From: Nemertoderma westbladi
Lineage: Eukaryota > Xenacoelomorpha > Nemertodermatida > Nemertodermatidae
Length of the DNA: 34,714 nt
Direction of reading: 5' to 3'
Assembly (NCBI GenBank): GCA_032718475.1
Contig: JAUCBJ010002419.1
Span: 1-34,714 of the forward strand
The position numbers were made by a program, and so were the translations under genes. Below the pieces are notes generated by a model that saw only the letters and a program-made list of their open reading frames with translations, was not told the origin of the DNA and ran no database searches. This document shows, in pieces, positions 11,008 through 20,409 of this stretch (positions are counted from its first letter, which is position 1; each line of letters starts with the position of its first letter).

Positions 11008-11885
11008 CTAGTGAACTGTTCAGCTTTGTCAAATCTCTCTCAACCAACTCCCCGCGTCTCCCAGATTCAGAGGATGATTCTATGTTAGCCAATGAATTTG
11101 CCGATTTCTTTGAGGAAAAGGTAAATAAATTCCGTGACTCAGCACCTGCAACACCCACCGTACCAGATCATCCGTCTAGTGATTTTAACTCGAAGTGGGA
11201 AAAATTCACTATCCCGACGGCACAGGAGACCAAACAGATTATTAGTAACATGAAACCTACAACGTGTTCCTCCGATCCTATCCCAACAGAAATCCTAAAA
11301 AAGGTCCCAGAGCAATGGATTCCGATTGTTCATAAAATAACATCAACTTCTCTTGAACGTGGTGAATTCCCATCCAATGGTAAACAAGCGATTCTCCGTC
11401 CACTACTAAAGAAAGCTAAACTCGACCATCAAAACAAGAAAAACTACAGACCAGTTTCAAACTTATCTTTCCTTTCTAAGATCATTGAAAAACACGCTGC
11501 TCTCCAACTGATTGACTACCTAGATAAGAATAATATTATTCCAAAGTTTGTCTCGGGTTATCGTAAATATCACTCTGTTGAAACACTATTGTGCAGATTA
11601 CAAAGTGACTTACTCGAAACTATTGATAGTGGTAAATTCGCAGCTCTCATTCTCTTAGACCAATCGGCTGCTTTCGACCTTGTCGATTACAACATATTAC
11701 TAGACACACTTCGTAATATCGGCATTGACGGGACTGTCTATCAGTGGTTTAAGTCATACCTATCAGATAGATCATTCGTAGTTTCAATAAATGGGAAACT
11801 TTCTCGTGTTGTAAACCTTTTGAGTGGAGTTCCCCAGGGCTCAGTCCTTGGAGCAATCCTGTACTGTGCTAATGATAGACTGTAA
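11008..11885 (+). pseudogene. L2/CR1-like LINE reverse transcriptase fragment
   Basis: Reverse transcriptase of a non-LTR retrotransposon. Visible blocks: EFADFFEEKVNKFRDS, SSDPIPTEILKKV, NYRPVSNLSFLSKIIEK (RT motif 1-2), SGYRKYHSVETLL, ALILLDQSAAFDLVDYNILL (motif A, equivalent to the L-LDLSAAFDTVDH of L2/CR1), and SGVPQGSVLGAILY (motif B). The frame then stops at 11883-11885, before the YADD motif C, so the catalytic dyad and everything after it are lost. The 5' end (EN domain) is missing too. It abuts the BEL pol frame directly at 11007. Confidence 0.92.
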
Positions 11886-12307
11886 TACATACCAACTTGG
11901 CTACAGAGGCTTAGTAACGTGGTATAGTAAAGAATTACTAAGAAGTAAAATAATTAATATATAATTTTATTTATTTATTTATAATTGTAAATTTCATAGA
12001 GTTTTATTTGAGTTTTCCCAAACTGTAAGAGCGGTTGCTATGCTCTTGTGTATAACACAATAAGATGATCTATGTGATTGTAATATCTTCAACTATAGAT
12101 GGATTTCACCCAGTTTACACGGTTACGTCCCATAAAGAAGAATAATTTGTTTATTTGATTGGCAATTAGTCGCACAGGTGGAAGTCGCACACCCTGCTAC
12201 TTGGTGGAAAACTCATCGATTTGACATATCTCATTTGAACTGATTCATAATCATGATTCAACCTCCCTTTCCTGAGAACAACCTCCCTTGCATCTGAAAA
12301 TTCCTGT
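11886..12307. other. Probable remainder of the LINE insertion, non-coding
   Basis: AT-rich, including a TTTA microsatellite near 11967 and the hairpin AAGAGC...GCTCTT at about 12027-12047. It may be 3' UTR of the LINE joined by an internal deletion. No coding seen. Confidence 0.4.
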
Positions 12308-12422
12308 GCTAGCAAATGTCATGGGTGATAGGGAGTTGTGGCGGTGCAATTTTGTTGACAAGCCGGCACAGCATTCTTAAAAATGCAGCTGCAATGCAGC
12401 ATGCCGATCCTAGTAGTAGTAG
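12308..12422 (+). mobile_element. 3'-terminal fragment of the RTE-like LINE (copy 1)
   Basis: Near-identical to the reverse complement of 23944-24062 and 20410-20522. It includes the block around CATGGGTGATAGGGAGTTG and ends in CCGATCC followed by (TAG)n. Only the last ~115 bp are present. The (GTA)n tail merges with the GTAGAGGATAA start of the second BEL segment, suggesting a junction at microhomology. Confidence 0.85.
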
Positions 12423-12606
12423 AGGATAAACAAGCGGTACAAAGTGTGAAGGAGTCGATGAGATGCGACGAGGGGCGGTACACCATAGGCATGGTGTGGA
12501 AACAACCAAAACTACCGCTACCAGAGAACAAGGGGATGGTACTCACGAGGCTTCGTAAACTGAAGGAAACGCTGAAACGGAGACCCGAGAAGGATGAGTA
12601 CATCCA
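12419..12606 (+). repeat. Duplicated BEL pol segment, copy 2 (partner 10821-11007)
   Basis: Second copy of the 187-bp segment. Here the reading frame is intact (DEGRYTIGMVWKQPKLPLPE) and continues into the RT domain. Confidence 0.9.
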
Positions 12607-13427
12607 TAAGACGATAAGGAAGTACGTCGAGAAAGGATGGGCCGTGAAGCTGCCGGTCGACGAACTGAACACGGACAGGACCTACTACCTGCCACTTCAC
12701 GTGGCTTTAGATCCAAAGAAAGGTAAATTGCGGATGGTAATTGACGCATCAGCTAAAACCAACGGCAAGTGCCTAAACGACTATCTGCTGGAGGGCCCCA
12801 ATATCTACAACTCGGGGATTGAGGTATTACAGAGATTTAGAAATGGGAGACACGCCTTCACCTGCGACATCGAAGGCATGTTCAACCAAGTTCGTGTGAC
12901 AGGGGAGGATAGCGACAGCCAGCGCTTCCTATGGTACAACGGCGACGAGGAACCGTCGACAATACCGATGTACAAGATGGTGGTGCAGAACATGGGGGCC
13001 AAGTCGTCCTCATTTACAACGACTATGGCTGTAAGAGATACGGTAGAAGGGAAAGAGAGGAAGTACAGCGCTAAAGCGGTCGATATGATTCGACGCGGCT
13101 TCAATGTAGACGACGGGATGGAGTCTGGAAACACGGTTAAAGAATTACTGGACACAGGGCGCGAGGTTCGCGACATCCTGAAAGGATCCGGATTTAACCT
13201 GACCAAGTTTCAATCCAGCTCAGATGAGTTTATGGAAGCCATAGAGGACAGGCGGCCAGAGTCGACCATGGACAACCCCACAGCAGCCAAGGGACAGGAC
13301 CTGGCGGACAAAAGAGTGGAGTCTCAGCAGAAGGCACTGGGGATCGTGTGGAACCGGGAGACAGATGAGTTAAAGTACCAACTGAGCCAGGAGGGCCCGG
13401 ACACCCACACAAAGAGGGGCTATGTAT
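12419..13427 (+). pseudogene. pol: BEL/Pao pol: reverse transcriptase domain
   Basis: Copies the element's RNA into DNA. The frame gives KLPVDELNTDRTYYLPLHVA, KGKLRMVIDASAKTNGKCLN, FTCDIEGMFNQVRVTGEDSD (motif A, with the catalytic aspartate in CDIEGMFNQV), NMGAKSSSF (motif B) and GFNVDDGMES (motif C, 13100-13129). In motif C the residue before VDD is Asn, coded AAT at 13103-13105, where BEL/Pao enzymes normally have Tyr; TAT to AAT is one change. The block SQQKALGIVWN follows. A frameshift near 13427 moves coding into the RNase H frame. This half has lost its own gag. Confidence 0.93.
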
Positions 13428-14105
13428 CGTAAAATAGCAAGGATATACGATCCCTTAGGCCTAGCATCCCCACTGTTAGTCACGGGGAAACAGATACTTA
13501 AGAAAGTATATAAGTTAAAGGACGAGTGGGATACAGAGGTCCCGGAAGAAATCAGCAAGCAGTGGAGTAAGTGGACGGGGAATTTAGAACAGATGGGGAC
13601 GTACAGCATGCCACGCGTGTATTTCCCGGATGGGGACATGACGGATCTGGACCTATACATGTTCTCCGATGCATCATTAGAAGCATACAGAGCGGCACTC
13701 TACCTAGTACAGCGAAAGGGGGCTCATGAGCCCATACTCGCATACAGTAAAGCAAAGTCGACGCCGCCAGATTCAGCATCAGTCCCGAAACTCGAGTTGA
13801 CAGCTGAGAGATTAGGAGTAAGGGCCACAGCCTACTTGATGGACACTATTCCCAACATAGTGGAAATACACTACTGGACGGACTCCATGGTAGTGCTTGG
13901 ATGGCTGCACAATGAGAAGACGAGATACCCTATATTCGTCGCCAATAGGGTGAACGAAATAAGGGCGACCACAGGGTTGGAAAGGTGGCACTACTGCCCA
14001 ATGGACGAGAACCCAGCAGACTTGTTATTGAGGGGCGTGGCACGCCACAATTTCTTAAAGAAGGAAGTGTTGTGGCAGCACGGGCCACACTTCCTGAAAG
14101 ATAGG
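13422..14105 (+). pseudogene. pol: BEL/Pao pol: thumb/connection and RNase H (Peptidase_A17-type region)
   Basis: Degrades the RNA strand of the RNA:DNA hybrid. It opens with KIARIYDPLGLASPLL, the usual BEL/Pao marker just after the RT. RNase H signatures follow: MFSDASLEAYRAALYL (first Asp), VPKLELTAERLG (Glu), YWTDSMVVLGWL (second Asp) and DENPADLLLRG (last Asp), so all four acidic positions survive. The purine-rich base use matches the preceding RT. The frame stays open into the integrase remnant without a stop, but the sequence jumps from the RNase H end (QHGPHFLKDRS) straight to integrase core. Confidence 0.92.
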
Positions 14106-14992
14106 TCACCGATCAAGATCAAGGTGATGCGACACACGGAGAAATGCTACAGCATCATCTTCGTATGTAACAACACAAGGGCGGTAGGAATAGAACTCGC
14201 CCAAGATGCAACTGCATCGGCATTCATCAATGCCGTAGAGAGATTCAGAGACCACAAAGGTGGAATGATCGCAGTGATCTATTCCGACAATAGAACCAAC
14301 TTTGTGGGGGCAGAGAACGAGTTAGCGGAGGCCTTGGAGATCCTGGAAGGAGAAGAAGTCAGGGCAGCCATGAGGAGATGACAGGTGAAGTGGGAAAGGA
14401 GGACGCCATACGCGCCACATACTTTAGGATGCGTCGAGAGACTTGTGGGTAGTTCCAAGCGTCTGATGACGAAGTTGATGAACACCCACATGGTAACGGA
14501 GGACATACTAAGGACTGTGCTAACTAAGTGCGAGGGCATCATCAATAGCAGACCGCTATATCCAGAAAATGACGACCCAGAATCACTAGACGTGCTAACA
14601 CCAAGCCACTTTCTGATGGAAAGGCCGGCGACCATCGACATGCGGGGTGTAGACCCAGATGACATACACTCCCGTCAGAGTTGGAAAGTCTCCAAGGCGA
14701 TAAGCGCAGAGTACTGGAGGAGGTGGGTCGAGGAATACCTACCCACATTACACAGGAGGAGCAAGTGGAGAAACACCACTAGAGAGTTAAAGAAAGGTGA
14801 TTTAGTGATCGTCACTGACGACACAATCATCAACAATCAGTGGAGGCTAGCAAGAATAGTAGACAGTTACCCGATGAGGACGGAAGAGTCCGATCGGTGG
14901 AAGAGCGGATAGGGGGTAAGATAGGAGCAAAGGACAGGAAGACCTGCAGGAGGGCTGTAGGGAAGTGCTGCTTACTAGAAGAGACACCATAG
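14106..14992 (+). pseudogene. pol: BEL/Pao pol: truncated integrase core and DUF5641
   Basis: Integrase joins element DNA to the host. The remnant begins at KCYSIIFVCNNTRAVGIEL, keeps IYSDNRTNFVGA (second catalytic Asp), crosses a TGA at 14379-14381 in frame, and continues with YAPHTLGCVERLVGSSKRL (catalytic Glu in VERL). The zinc-binding HHCC domain and the segment with the first catalytic Asp are missing between RNase H and this block. DUF5641 follows: NSRPLYP, LTPSHFLM, YWRRWVEEYLPTL, LKKGDLVIV and ARIVDSYP. A frameshift near 14868-14872 is needed to reach the family-typical end (DEDGRVRSVE ... KCCLLEE) and the TAG at 14990-14992. Activity is not possible as it stands. Confidence 0.92.
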
Positions 14993-15084
14993 AGTTAAGT
15001 GTTGGACTGAGTGGGGTGGGATTGAGGGCAAGACGCCCTTCCCACACAAATATATAAAAAAAATAATAAATAAAAATAAAATAA
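14993..15084. other. BEL 3' flank; possible 3' LTR start
   Basis: Eight bases after the pol stop is TGTTGGACTGAG (from 15000), then TATATAAAA near 15047 and several AATAAA-like words. This is where a BEL 3' LTR would begin, but with no 5' LTR to compare, the boundary is a guess. Confidence 0.25.
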
Positions 15085-15865
15085 TAAGAAAGAAAGTTAG
15101 AAAGTTAGAAAGTTAGAAAGAGAAAGTAATAGTAGATAGTACATAGTAGTAAGTAAGTAGGCAGATAGAAGTTAGTAAGAGTTAGTAGAGTAAGAGGGTG
15201 CGCGCAGTACCGCTAGTAGAAGTTAGTAAGAGTTAGTAGAGTAAGAGGGTACACAGTACCGCTAGTAGAAGTTAGTAAGAGTTAGTAGAGTAAGAGGGTA
15301 CGTAGTACCGTTAGTGGAGTTAGTTAGAGAGTAAGAGGGTACATAGTACTGTTAGCGGAGTTAGTTAGAGAGTACGAGGGTACGTAGTACCGTTAGTGGA
15401 GTTAGTTAGAGAGTAAGAGGGTACGTAGTACCATTAGCGGAGTTAGTTAGAGTGTAAGAGGGTATGTAGCACCGTTAGTGGAGTTAGTTATAGAGTAAGA
15501 GGGTATGTAGTACCGTTAGTGGAGTTAGTTAGAGAGTAAGAGGGTACGCAGTACCGTTAGTGGAGTTAGTTAGAGAGTAAGAGGGTACGTAGTAACATTA
15601 GTGGAGTTAGTTAGAGTGTAAGAGGGTATGTAGTACCGTTAGTGGAGTCAGCTAGAGTTGTAAGTGGGAACGTAGTACCATTAGTAGAGTAAGAGTTAGT
15701 AAGAGTTAGAGTGTTAGTAAGAGTTAGTAAGAGTTAGAGAGTTAGTAAGAGTTGGAGAGTTAGTAGAGTTAGAGAGTTAGTAAGAGTTAGTCAGAGTTAG
15801 AGAGTTAGTAAGAGTTAGAGAGTTAGTAGAGTTAGAGAGTTAGTAGGGTTAGTAGTAAGAAGTGA
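15085..15865 (+). repeat. GTTAGT-rich compound tandem array
   Basis: Starts with GTTAGAAA copies, then 49-bp units (AGTTAGTAAGAGTTAGTAGA plus AGGGTAC and CAGTACCGC), then about eight 41-bp units of AGAGAGTAAGAGGGTACGTA plus GTACCGTTAGTGGAGTTAGT from about 15315 to 15650, then irregular AGAGTTAGTA repeats. GTAC...GTAC pairs inside each unit make short palindromes. A smaller GAGTTAGAGTGG repeat appears at about 19185-19245. Confidence 0.9.
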
Positions 15866-16359
15866 GAGGGGGGCACGTGGGTACAGCAGGACAGACCGTG
15901 TAGGCCGCACGAGACATACTACTGTACTGCACAGCCCGTAGAGTAGGTCAGAATGTTAGATACAGGGCCAGGAGGTTACCTGGTGCAGACTAGCACATTA
16001 AGGAATAGCTAGTCTACCCTGTATGCAAAGTATAGGGGTTATTTAGACAAAATAATCCATTATAAATATTAATAGCACAGTAGCAGAATTAAAAATTAGT
16101 ATTAAAAATAAAATTCAACAAATTATAGCAACAGTAGACAGAAAATTCTAGAACAATAATAAAAGTAACTGACAGATTTAGGGAATTTAGGGAAATTTAG
16201 CATTTTAGGGTGTACATAGGCAAAATAGTGTAAAAAACCTAGTGTTCTGAGAGAGATAGGCCAATATCGGACCGCACAGACCATCCTAAATACATCACTC
16301 ATCTATATTGAGCCTTGGTAAGGCACCACCTTGTAGGTGAGCGATCGCGAGCGTTCGAA
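15866..16359. other. Leader region before the exonuclease/zinc-knuckle pseudogene
   Basis: No coding seen. It contains the predicted three-way junction at 15960-16024 and AT-rich sequence from 16025 to 16240. Confidence 0.5.
15960..16024 (+). ncRNA. Possible structured RNA: three-way junction
   Basis: The outer stem ATACAGGG (15960-15967) pairs with CCCTGTAT (16017-16024). Inside are two hairpins: CCAGG/CCTGG (15968-15972 with 15979-15983) and AGACTAGC/GCTAGTCT (15987-15994 with 16008-16015). All pairs are Watson-Crick. It does not contain hammerhead core bases. The class is unknown; it may be part of a retroelement leader or LTR. Confidence 0.4.
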
Positions 16360-18748
16360 ATGGCGGAGAGACTGGTCAGAATGAGAAAGGCGGAATAGGT
16401 GGAAAGGAGATACTAGTAGATTTCACCCAGAGGCATCCGGAGGAGAAGACGAGGGGATACTACGAGCGGTTAGAGAAAGGTCACAAGGCGCGAGCGCTGC
16501 AGGACCATTTCAGGGAGGTGCACGAGAGGAGGCTGGTCAGGACCTACGGGACACCATAGCTAGACAACGCGATCCTCGAGCATTTCCACTACGTAGTGAA
16601 GGGAGATGAGGCGAAGTTTGGGATACCGAAGTATCCGAGGGAACCACCGAGAAAGGACTGGAAGAGGTTCATAGAGTCCGTCAGCAGGGGAGGATACATG
16701 GTCCTAGACGACGAAGGTACCGTGGAAGACGACGAGGGTTCGAGAAGAGGGTCAGCGGGGTCGGCCAGAACCATACTTCTACATTTGGCTGCGCAAAATG
16801 GGGACATATTCCTGTTCGATCTGGGAACGTATGGGAAGAAGAGCGGGCCGAAGTTGAACCGGTTGCCAAGGGCGGTGCAGAACCTAGTAAGGGAGAAGTC
16901 GACAATAAAGGTGGGATCGGCGATCCGCGACGATGCGGAGAGGATCGTTGGACCGGAGACCCCCAACCTTCTGGACATGCAAACGGTCTACATGGCTATG
17001 ACAGCGCCAGCCGGGTTGGAACTAGTAGAGAACACAGGACATTGCAGAGCAGTGGCGATGGGCCAGCTGATGGGGCTCGTCTGCCACAAGCTGATGGACT
17101 GGGGTAAATTCAGGGAGGAGTATGGAGCGGATTTGGCGAACTCACTGAAGTGGGGAGTGAGGCCAGGGAAACAGGAGGTGTATCATTATCAATTCCGGAG
17201 AGGAGTGATAAAGATATATCAGAAGCGATATATCCTGCAGGGGGATTCGTTTCTCCTGTCGGGATCACCCCTGAACTGCAGAAGAGCCTTCAAAGTGGCC
17301 TTAGAGGGTCTGGCAGACCACCCGGGGCTGAAGGGCGAGTCGGTATACTATAACTGCCGATATCTAGTAGACAGGGGGGTGGATACACCATATCAGAGGT
17401 GGGAGAAGCTGGAGGCGGATAGACTAGAGGAGAAGCGATTGGAAGAATTCGCCAGACAAGAAAGGAGGGAGGCAGACGAAAGAGAGGCAGAAGCTAGAGG
17501 AGGGGGCTACGGGTTCGAGGCCCAGGCCTTGGACGAGTTACAGTGGGGATCAGGGAGCTCGGGCGAGTCTCTGGGGCGGGAGTTGGGATGGACGGAAGGA
17601 TCGCCGAAACAGGCGACAGGGGATTGCAGGCGATGCCCATGCCAGCAGGCGCCGAGGGAGATTTCGCGAAGAAAAGACCAAGGGAACTGGAAGGATGGAA
17701 AGTTACGGGCGAGAGCCAAGGCGGGAAGGGACACAGTGGGTCTGCCGGGATACCGGGTTTGGATCCACTCCCAGCGGGGGATGAGGATGACGACGAGTTA
17801 GGGGAGATGCCGCCCATCGAGAGGATCGGCCACTCAGACACGGACTGGGTTGGCGGGAGAGTGGTGACGGCCAGCGGAGCGAGGGCCATCTGGGATAAAC
17901 CCGGTAAGCGGGCCTGGGTGCATGAGGAGCCAGCGATGGATTTCGCGGGGAGCACCATCAGGTTGGGCAAGCAACCGGGAACGGCACCACAGGTAGTGTT
18001 CGGAGAGACGATGCCGAGGCAAGACGAGGACATAGACATGGACAGAGACGTTAACGTCCAGAAGTTTGCTTACCAACGGCTCCATAGACCGATGAGATCG
18101 CTTGGGGCAAAGGACGACTTGGGGCGGGATGCGTTGATACATGGCTGCAATTACTGCGGGAGGCTTACTCACCAGGAAAAGAGCTGCTTGATTCCAGAAG
18201 GGGACGTGTTGCCTCTACTGCCGCGGATGGGGGCGTGTCCACGATGCACAACCGGTGCTCTAAGTGTAACTTTCGGGGACACTATGGACGCCAGTGCAAC
18301 TGGATGCACGACGAGGAGAAGTTTAAGATCTTCGAGGAGTGGGCCGACGTCGGCGTCATGATGCAGCATCGACGGCGGCATCGTATGGCATGGTGGAGTG
18401 ATCAATACGCAGAGGTATTTAGATAGATGGGCGCCAGAGAACCGGGGAGAGTTCAGAGATTTCCTGGCGGAGCATGTGCCGCGGGCCATGAAGGTGATCT
18501 TGTGGGACGCTACTAGGGGAAAGCAGCAGGGGCATTCGGAGGGGCCACCTGCGAAGCGATACCGGGAGCTAATAACACCAGCGCCCAAGGAATCGACCAC
18601 GGGAATCAGTAAGGAGGTAATGGCAAGGATGAGGAGCCTTAAGGAGGACAAGAGCAAGGAAGCGGTGACATCCAGGAAGCGACTGAGAGAGGACAACAAC
18701 AGAGGGAAGGAACTGAGATGGTTCCCAAAGACGGGAGGAGCGAACTAG
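16360..18748 (+). pseudogene. Gag-like ORF: RNase D/EXD1-like exonuclease domain plus CCHC zinc knuckles
   Basis: The ATG at 16360 gives MAERLVRMRKAE, then a frameshift, then GKEILVDFTQRHPEEKTRG; a TAG lies at 16557-16559 and the frame reopens. Exonuclease-like blocks: GGYMVLDDEGT (D-x-E, exo motif I, near 16707), ILLHLAAQNGDIFLFDLG, STIKVGSAIRDDAERI (motif II Asp near 16929-16934) and TPNLLDMQTVYMA, the pattern of DEDD 3'-5' exonucleases such as RNase D, WRN and EXD1. Motif III is not clear. Next is a charged helix (EKLEADRLEEKRLEEFARQ). After a frameshift near 17550-17600 comes a linker and CNYCGRLTHQEKSC. After another near 18240 comes CSKCNFRGHYGRQC; both are exact CX2CX4HX4C knuckles. 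A third shift near 18390 leads to a basic tail ending at 18748. Zinc knuckles suggest RNA-binding Gag or LINE ORF1. No RT is linked in frame. Confidence 0.6.
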
Positions 18749-18750
18749 GA

Positions 18751-18766
18751 CTTGGAGGGGGAGATG
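18751..18766 (+). other. Candidate polypurine tract and LTR edge
   Basis: Just after the stop of the gag-like ORF, GGAGGGGGAGA is followed at 18764 by TGTGGGGATGCC. A purine run directly before TGT is the usual layout at the start of a 3' LTR. There is no second copy in the window to confirm it. Confidence 0.25.
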
Positions 18767-19249
18767 TGGGGATGCCTGGAAGGCACCACATGCGAAGTAA
18801 TACGAACTCCTAAGTGCAAATTTAATAAAAGTGCAATTAGTATGTACGTGTGTAATAATCAATAGAGTATAATTCAAATCAATATAATCAAAGTAAGTAC
18901 TATAGTCATGTAACCTTTTCCAACTAGCTAGTGGGACTGGGGACCAATCGACTATGACAGGAGGACGGCACTACACAGTTCACACTTCTTAAGTGCGACG
19001 GCACGGAAGGGGAGGGTGAGGCTCATCAAGAGTGAATGGGGCAACATAAGTAAGGGTTGAGTACAAGAGCGCAGGGGAGATAATGAGATGTAGTGTTGAC
19101 ACGTGTGGAAAGAATACGGGTGTAATTCAAATGTGGGGAGCGAGGAGTAAGAGGCAGAGTGAGGGACAAAGAGGTTCGAAAGTAGAGTGGAGTTAGAGTG
19201 GAGTTAGAGTGGAGCTAGAGAAGTTAGAGTCAGTCTAGAGTAGAGTGGA
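18767..19249. other. Non-coding stretch between the gag-like ORF and the hairpin cluster
   Basis: No gene. It has TGCCTGGAAGGCA (a small hairpin) at 18772-18784, TTAATAAAAG near 18821 that could be a poly(A) signal, and a GAGTTAGAGTGG repeat near 19185-19245. Confidence 0.4.
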
Positions 19250-19488
19250 GATATAAAAAATTGTGTGAGAAGAGTCCACAATTGTCTCGAACCGAGACGC
19301 CAGATGTCTTGGTGCAACATAGGTTGCGGTTGCACCAAGAAGGGGTAGTAATATCATACCCAGAGGGAGCGGCCTGGAAAGCCGACTCCAAGAAAAGAAC
19401 TCCACCCCACACCCGATAGTAGATCGGGTTCCAGCGGAATTGAAGCGCACTTATGGGTGATGCTATCTTCTCACCGGGAAGATAGCAT
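19250..19488 (+). ncRNA. Cluster of strong hairpins, possible structured leader RNA
   Basis: Directly after the TATA-like GATATAAAAAA (19250-19260) come perfect stems: ATTGTG/CACAAT (19260-19265 with 19277-19282), GTCTCG/CGAGAC (19284-19289 with 19293-19298), a 12-bp stem TCTTGGTGCAAC (19307-19318 with 19329-19340), GGGTA/TACCC (19343-19347 with 19357-19361), ACCCGAT/ATCGGGT (19411-19417 with 19423-19429) and an 11-bp stem ATGCTATCTTC (19460-19470 with 19478-19488). The density is well above the surroundings. The last arm abuts a G7 purine tract. Function unknown; a retroelement 5' UTR or LTR RNA is likely. Confidence 0.45.
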
Positions 19489-19497
19489 GGGGGGGAG

Positions 19498-20029
19498 TGT
19501 AAGCAGATTCAGTTCCGCTGCATTACCCTCATAAAATGGGAAGTGGCACCTTTTTCAGCAATATGTTGGAGATACGAGATTGGCAATAACCAATCTCGTA
19601 TCACAACCAACACCGGGGACAACACAACCCCAAAGCCACACAAAGGGAGGTTAGAGGTCAAATCACCTCGGGAGGGGAAACAACCAGCAGGGGCCAACAG
19701 GGGGGGAAGCACTCCCAGAGAGGGGAGGGCGAGGGGCGTGAAGTAGATTATCAGCCAATAGGGGCGAGGGAGAGCATCCACTAGGTGAAAGGCCACAGCA
19801 GTGTAGGAGTGATCACATATATTATCAATGCATATTAGTTACCGGTTCAGTTACCCAGTTATCAGCTTTAGTGCAGACCGGTGATGTTTCACACCATCAC
19901 CATCACCAACACACACACCTACCGGTATCCATCTCATAGTATCAATGCTTATCTGCAATCCTTACTGTGTTACTAATACTGTTATCTAAATATCAAGAGA
20001 CAACATCAACTCTTATTATTTTCGCTACA
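19498..20029 (+). mobile_element. Candidate LTR (solo or 3' LTR)
   Basis: The polypurine tract ATGGGGGGGAG (19487-19497) is followed by TGTAAGCAG, and the segment can be read to TTTTCGCTACA ending at 20029, giving TG...CA ends over ~530 bp. Inside are a perfect 13-bp hairpin GATACGAGATTGG (19571-19583 with 19590-19602, loop CAATAA) and a CCAAT box in CAGCCAATAGGGGCG near 19753. No second LTR copy is visible in the window, so this rests on layout only. Confidence 0.3.
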
Positions 20030-20073
20030 ACGGCCTCGGCCTAGACATCAACACAATCCCTAAGGTAAACACG

Positions 20074-20250
20074 GTGACGCGTAGTCTACAAATCCGGTCG
20101 GGATCCCTTGATCCCATCACAGATATCCGGCTAACAGTCACAGACACCGACTTTATGGATGACATAGCCCTGCTCTCTTATACGCTAGCAGATGCACAGC
20201 TTCTGCTTAATAAAGTGGAGAGGGTTGCTAAAGATGTTCCATTGCATATA
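20074..20250 (+). pseudogene. LINE reverse transcriptase fragment (motif C region)
   Basis: Reads TDTDFMDDIALLSYTLADAQ followed by LLNKVERVAKDVPLHINATK. This is the FADDIALLS ... GLxINxxKTK segment of RTE-like RTs, with the alanine of FADD replaced by Met and glycine by Pro. Only ~60 codons remain. The flanks do not continue the domain. Confidence 0.75.
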
Positions 20251-20409
20251 AATGCCACCAAAAGGAATATGTGTGTGTTATACTACATTATTTTATAGAG
20301 ATACTAATAATAATAAGATAAATAATCAACAATCCAGTAATGGGAAAACATGTGCGTAGTGTTGGAGGTTGACGTACTGGGTTCAAGCCGATTCAGAGTG
20401 ACCCTGTAC

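Noticed and set aside
12805-13206. Minus-strand ORF inside the RT
   Set aside because: Antisense of the RT domain, which is clearly identified on the plus strand.
15085-15865. Telomere-like repeat because of GTTAG words
   Set aside because: Units are 41-49 bp with GTAC cores and irregular spacing, not (TTAGGG)n.
17494-18699. Minus-strand ORFs across the exonuclease/zinc-knuckle region
   Set aside because: Shadows caused by purine-rich coding on the plus strand; no motifs.
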